NCBI RefSeq assembly: GCF_014698965.1
Contig: NZ_JACXAE010000050.1
Span: 45,439-109,438, forward strand
Source: Iningainema tapete BLCC-T55
GTDB taxonomy: Bacteria; Cyanobacteriota; Cyanobacteriia; Cyanobacteriales; Nostocaceae
DNA: 64,000 nt
Direction of reading: 5' to 3'
Under the pieces are notes generated by a model that had not been told where the DNA came from, did no database searches, and saw nothing but the letters and a program-made list of their open reading frames with translations. The translations under genes were made by a program, and so were the position numbers. Positions 61,744 through 64,000 of the stretch are shown piece by piece (the stretch's first letter is position 1; each line of letters begins with the position of its first letter).

Positions 61744-61766
61744 AGACGCTCCGTCGGAGCGTCTCC
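61741..61766. repeat. TAGAGACG palindrome at a stop codon
   Basis: GAGACGCTCC and GGAGCGTCTC are perfect arms around GTC. The repeat starts at the TAG stop of the preceding gene. Confidence 0.8.
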
Positions 61767-61788
61767 ACACCCCACCCATACATCCCAC

Positions 61789-62430
61789 ATGACTACTACA
61801 TCCGCACCAGAAATTTATCAAGGACAATTTGGGGAATTTACCATCACAGATAGCGATCGCACAGGCGTTATCATTTACCGTACTGGATTAATGGTAGCCG
61901 CCCTCAGCTTTGCCATAGGCAGCGCCTTAGTTTTGTTAGATCCTAACCCAACAACCATCCAAGCAATTACCCCTATATATACCTGTTTCAGCTTAGCACT
62001 CGGAGTCAGTTTACTAACCATCCATATATATATGGCAGCGCTGCACCGAGTTTTGCAAATTTTCTGGCTGATTGGTAGCCTCAGCTCATTCATCCTCGCA
62101 CATTTTGACAGTCAACCTTTTGCTATCACCATTTACACTCAACCCCTCTCCGTACTTGGAATTGGTTTTACCTTCGCCGCTTTAACAGGAATATACTTCA
62201 AAGAAGCATTTTGCTTCAACCGCTTAGAAACAAAACTACTAACACCAATCGTACCGTTACTCCTACTCGGACATTTAGTGGGAATATTACCAACTCAATG
62301 GGAACAGGTTCTATTAGGAACTTGGGCAATTTTATTTGTAGTATTTGCTCTACGTAAAGCATTGCAAGCAATTCCTCCGGATATTGGAGATAAATCTGTA
62401 TTTGCCTACTTGAAAGCAAATCATGATTAG
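61789..62430 (+). CDS. DUF2301 integral membrane protein
   Basis: A 213-residue protein with about six membrane helices (LMVAALSFAIGSALVLLDP; IFWLIGSLSSFILAHF; LTPIVPLLLLGHLVGILP; VLLGTWAILFVVFALRKAL). The soluble start GQFGEFTITDSDRTGVIIYR is the conserved DUF2301 lead-in. The family is found in cyanobacteria and plastids; its role is unknown. The gene is 18 bases before the next one, so they probably share a transcript. Confidence 0.85.
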   Translation: MTTTSAPEIYQGQFGEFTITDSDRTGVIIYRTGLMVAALSFAIGSALVLLDPNPTTIQAITPIYTCFSLALGVSLLTIHIYMAALHRVLQIFWLIGSLSSFILAHFDSQPFAITIYTQPLSVLGIGFTFAALTGIYFKEAFCFNRLETKLLTPIVPLLLLGHLVGILPTQWEQVLLGTWAILFVVFALRKALQAIPPDIGDKSVFAYLKANHD

Positions 62431-62448
62431 CACTGTCATCATCAGCTA

Positions 62449-63126
62449 ATGCCCAGGAAATTTCTTAAATATAAAAAACTACCAAGAGTCCGCCTCATCA
62501 AACGTCAACAAATGTGGACTCTCACACTACAGGGATGGGGAATCTTAATTGCCACAACTGCCCTGCTAGTATTTTTTACCTTTACTCATTTATACCCATT
62601 CCTGTCAGTTACCTCTCCAGTCAAAGCAGAAGCATTAGTTGTTGAAGGATGGATATCAGACGAAGGAATCAAACAAGCTGTAACAGAACTTAATAAAAGT
62701 TCCTATAGCAAAATATTTACTACAGGTGGTAAATTCACCAGAGCATTCTACCTAGTAGAATATAAAAGTATGGCAGAAATTGCCGCCGCAACATTACAAA
62801 AATTGGGTGTACCAGAAGAAAAAATAGTAGTTCTTCCTACACCAGATGTCATCAAAGATCGTACTCGCGCATCTGCTGTAAGATTACGTCAATGGCTATC
62901 AGATTCAAACTACCCACTAGAGTCCTTAAATTTATTTACTAGTGACGCTCATGCCCGCAGAAGTTGGTTAATATATCAAAAAATATTAGCACCAAAAATC
63001 AAAGTAGGCGTAATTGCCGCGACAAACTCTAATTACGATTCAAAGAAATGGTGGGCATCCAGTGAAGGTGTAAGAATAGTCTTGTCTGAAACCATAGCAT
63101 ATGTATATGCATTAATTGCAAATTAG
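62449..63126 (+). CDS. DUF218 / YdcF-ElyC-like membrane-anchored protein
   Basis: A 225-residue protein with one N-terminal membrane helix (GWGILIATTALLVFFTFTHL) and a periplasmic-type DUF218 domain: EALVVEGWISDEGIKQAV, KIFTTGGKFTRAF, LGVPEEKIVVLPTPDVIKDR and LNLFTSDAHARRSWLIYQK. Relatives act in envelope biogenesis (SanA, ElyC) but the reaction is not settled. It converges on the UPF0175 gene with a 15-base overlap. Confidence 0.82.
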   Translation: MPRKFLKYKKLPRVRLIKRQQMWTLTLQGWGILIATTALLVFFTFTHLYPFLSVTSPVKAEALVVEGWISDEGIKQAVTELNKSSYSKIFTTGGKFTRAFYLVEYKSMAEIAAATLQKLGVPEEKIVVLPTPDVIKDRTRASAVRLRQWLSDSNYPLESLNLFTSDAHARRSWLIYQKILAPKIKVGVIAATNSNYDSKKWWASSEGVRIVLSETIAYVYALIAN

Positions 63127-63366
63127 TAGACCCATTGATTGCAAAGTCCTAACATCTGTCTGGAAATCTTCCACATCATAATTGATGCAAAGTCCTCGCT
63201 TGGCAAGCTCATGTTGAAACTCAATGACGCTTAATCCAGTCCATGCACGAGCTTTGCCACTACTAATTTTGTCCTGCTTGTAGAGCAAGATAGCGATTTC
63301 TAACTTCAGTTCATCTTCGGTCATTTTCGTTGCCTGAAAGATGTCATCAGGAATCACGACGTTCAT
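63112..63366 (-). CDS. UPF0175 family protein (antitoxin-like)
   Basis: An 84-residue protein: MTEDELKLEIAILLYKQDKI, SSGKARAWTGLSVIEFQHEL and AKRGLCINYDVEDFQTDV are the standard UPF0175 helices. In cyanobacteria it is usually followed by a DUF3368/PIN toxin gene, which is absent here; instead the gene ends inside the converging DUF218 gene. ATG 63366 is chosen; the frame reaches back to 63408 without similarity. Confidence 0.85.
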   Translation of the reverse strand: MNVVIPDDIFQATKMTEDELKLEIAILLYKQDKISSGKARAWTGLSVIEFQHELAKRGLCINYDVEDFQTDVRTLQSMGLLICN

Positions 63367-63511
63367 AGGCGTTCTTTGTTTTATAAGCAGATAATTACAA
63401 GGTAGCAATTAATTCCCCAATATGACGCATAATTTTTAACACATTATATAAATCTCCCTCATTTATAATGCTGAATTTACGAGATAATCCATAAACAGGA
63501 GCGCAGATAAT

Positions 63512-64000
63512 CTATACAGGTGGTAAATAGCCAAATTTAAAGCATCCTTGTAACTGTCCAGCACGCCAAGCCAACATCGGTAGCCATTTTTGTATTGCAG
63601 AGCGATCGCGAATTTTGAGAGATACTGCTTCCAAAACAAAGTCGAGTGGTACTTTAATAAAGCTTCTTGAAGACATTAATATTTTTGGCATACCGTAATG
63701 TTTATGTTTTTTATAGAGCAATGCTTCATATAAACCCACACCCCAAGCACGCTGACAAATCGCTGAGAAACTTTTTCGTAGTCTGTAATTAACTATAGCT
63801 TCTGGTACTTCGTGTACTTTAAATCCCTTTTCTTGAATACACCACGAATAATCAATATCTTCAATCTTCGCAAAGTTCTCGTCAAAGCCACCAACAGCTT
63901 CATGAACTGCACGCTTAACTCCCATATTACAACTAATTACAAAAGGAAGATAGGGGTTCTCAATAATACCAACACTTTCTGGTGAACCGTGGAGTTGAAT
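63512..64000 (-). CDS. Glycosyltransferase family 2, C-terminal part (runs off the right edge)
   Basis: The minus-strand frame is open to the window end. It shows SCNMGVKRAVHEAVGGFDEN and FAKIEDIDYSWCIQEKGFKV, the acceptor-binding and ED catalytic segments of GT2 enzymes, followed by a hydrophobic, basic tail (LMSSRSFIKVPLDFVLEAV; WRAGQLQGCFKFGYLPP). The N-terminal nucleotide-binding part lies beyond the window. The internal ATG at 63925 is not a true start. Confidence 0.88.
   Translation of the reverse strand: MQLHGSPESVGIIENPYLPFVISCNMGVKRAVHEAVGGFDENFAKIEDIDYSWCIQEKGFKVHEVPEAIVNYRLRKSFSAICQRAWGVGLYEALLYKKHKHYGMPKILMSSRSFIKVPLDFVLEAVSLKIRDRSAIQKWLPMLAWRAGQLQGCFKFGYLPPV

Overview
The window looks like chromosomal DNA of a filamentous, probably Nostocales-type cyanobacterium. 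This is inferred from many HIP1 octamers (GCGATCGC), several families of short palindromic and tandem repeats typical of these genomes, UvrA, IlvN, AspS and DUF2301 proteins of cyanobacterial type, and an abundance of toxin-antitoxin relics. No rRNA, tRNA or CRISPR array was seen.

Layout. (1) 1-2280 is a scrap-yard: an intact higA-like antitoxin gene, a PIN toxin/antitoxin pair, a duplicated 3' end of uvrA, several shards of a second higA-like gene, a 91-bp MITE (counting its TA duplications) nested in one shard, and a transglutaminase-like gene lodged between shards. (2) 2282-6519 holds housekeeping genes: uvrA, mobA (with a palindromic repeat inserted in frame) and ilvN. (3) 7227-26796 is exopolysaccharide locus A, all on the + strand: a CapD/FlaA1-like dehydratase, a DUF4874/DUF4832 lipoprotein, five GT4 glycosyltransferases, a MurJ-type flippase, a Wzy-type polymerase, an NDP-sugar epimerase, a phosphoglycosyl transferase, a FemAB-like transferase, a methyltransferase, a DegT aminotransferase and a Wzc-type tyrosine autokinase. 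(4) 26863-42187 is a mixed region: a pentapeptide-repeat membrane protein, a quinone oxidoreductase, a truncated Phd antitoxin, an HNH-less RNA-guided nuclease of the IsrB type with a candidate omega RNA, a decayed SNF2-type helicase, an ABC transporter, aspS, and a 1.4-kb repeat-rich gap. (5) 42237-60501 is exopolysaccharide locus B: a second Wzc kinase, a Wzx flippase, an unfamiliar zinc-ribbon protein, GT2, GT4 and GT26 glycosyltransferases, a second Wzy-type polymerase, a GH10 glycosidase, a second phosphoglycosyl transferase and an exostosin-like enzyme. (6) 60551-64000 holds a 51-codon conserved-looking small gene with its own terminator, a SAM hydroxide adenosyltransferase, DUF2301 and DUF218 proteins, an orphan UPF0175 protein, and the 3' part of another GT2 gene running off the edge.

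How it works together. Loci A and B each supply most of a Wzx/Wzy-style pathway: an initiating phosphoglycosyl transferase, glycosyltransferases, a flippase, a polymerase and a chain-length kinase. Neither contains a recognisable outer-membrane exporter (Wza/OPX), which is presumably encoded elsewhere. They look like two parallel surface-polysaccharide systems separated by about 15 kb.

The most interesting item is the IsrB-like element at about 30982-32366. Its protein has the PLMP motif and a RuvC triad but no HNH domain. It sits just downstream of about 200 bases with several mutually complementary segments, and its two flanks are the broken ends of two unrelated genes. All functional calls are by reading motifs; no database search was run.
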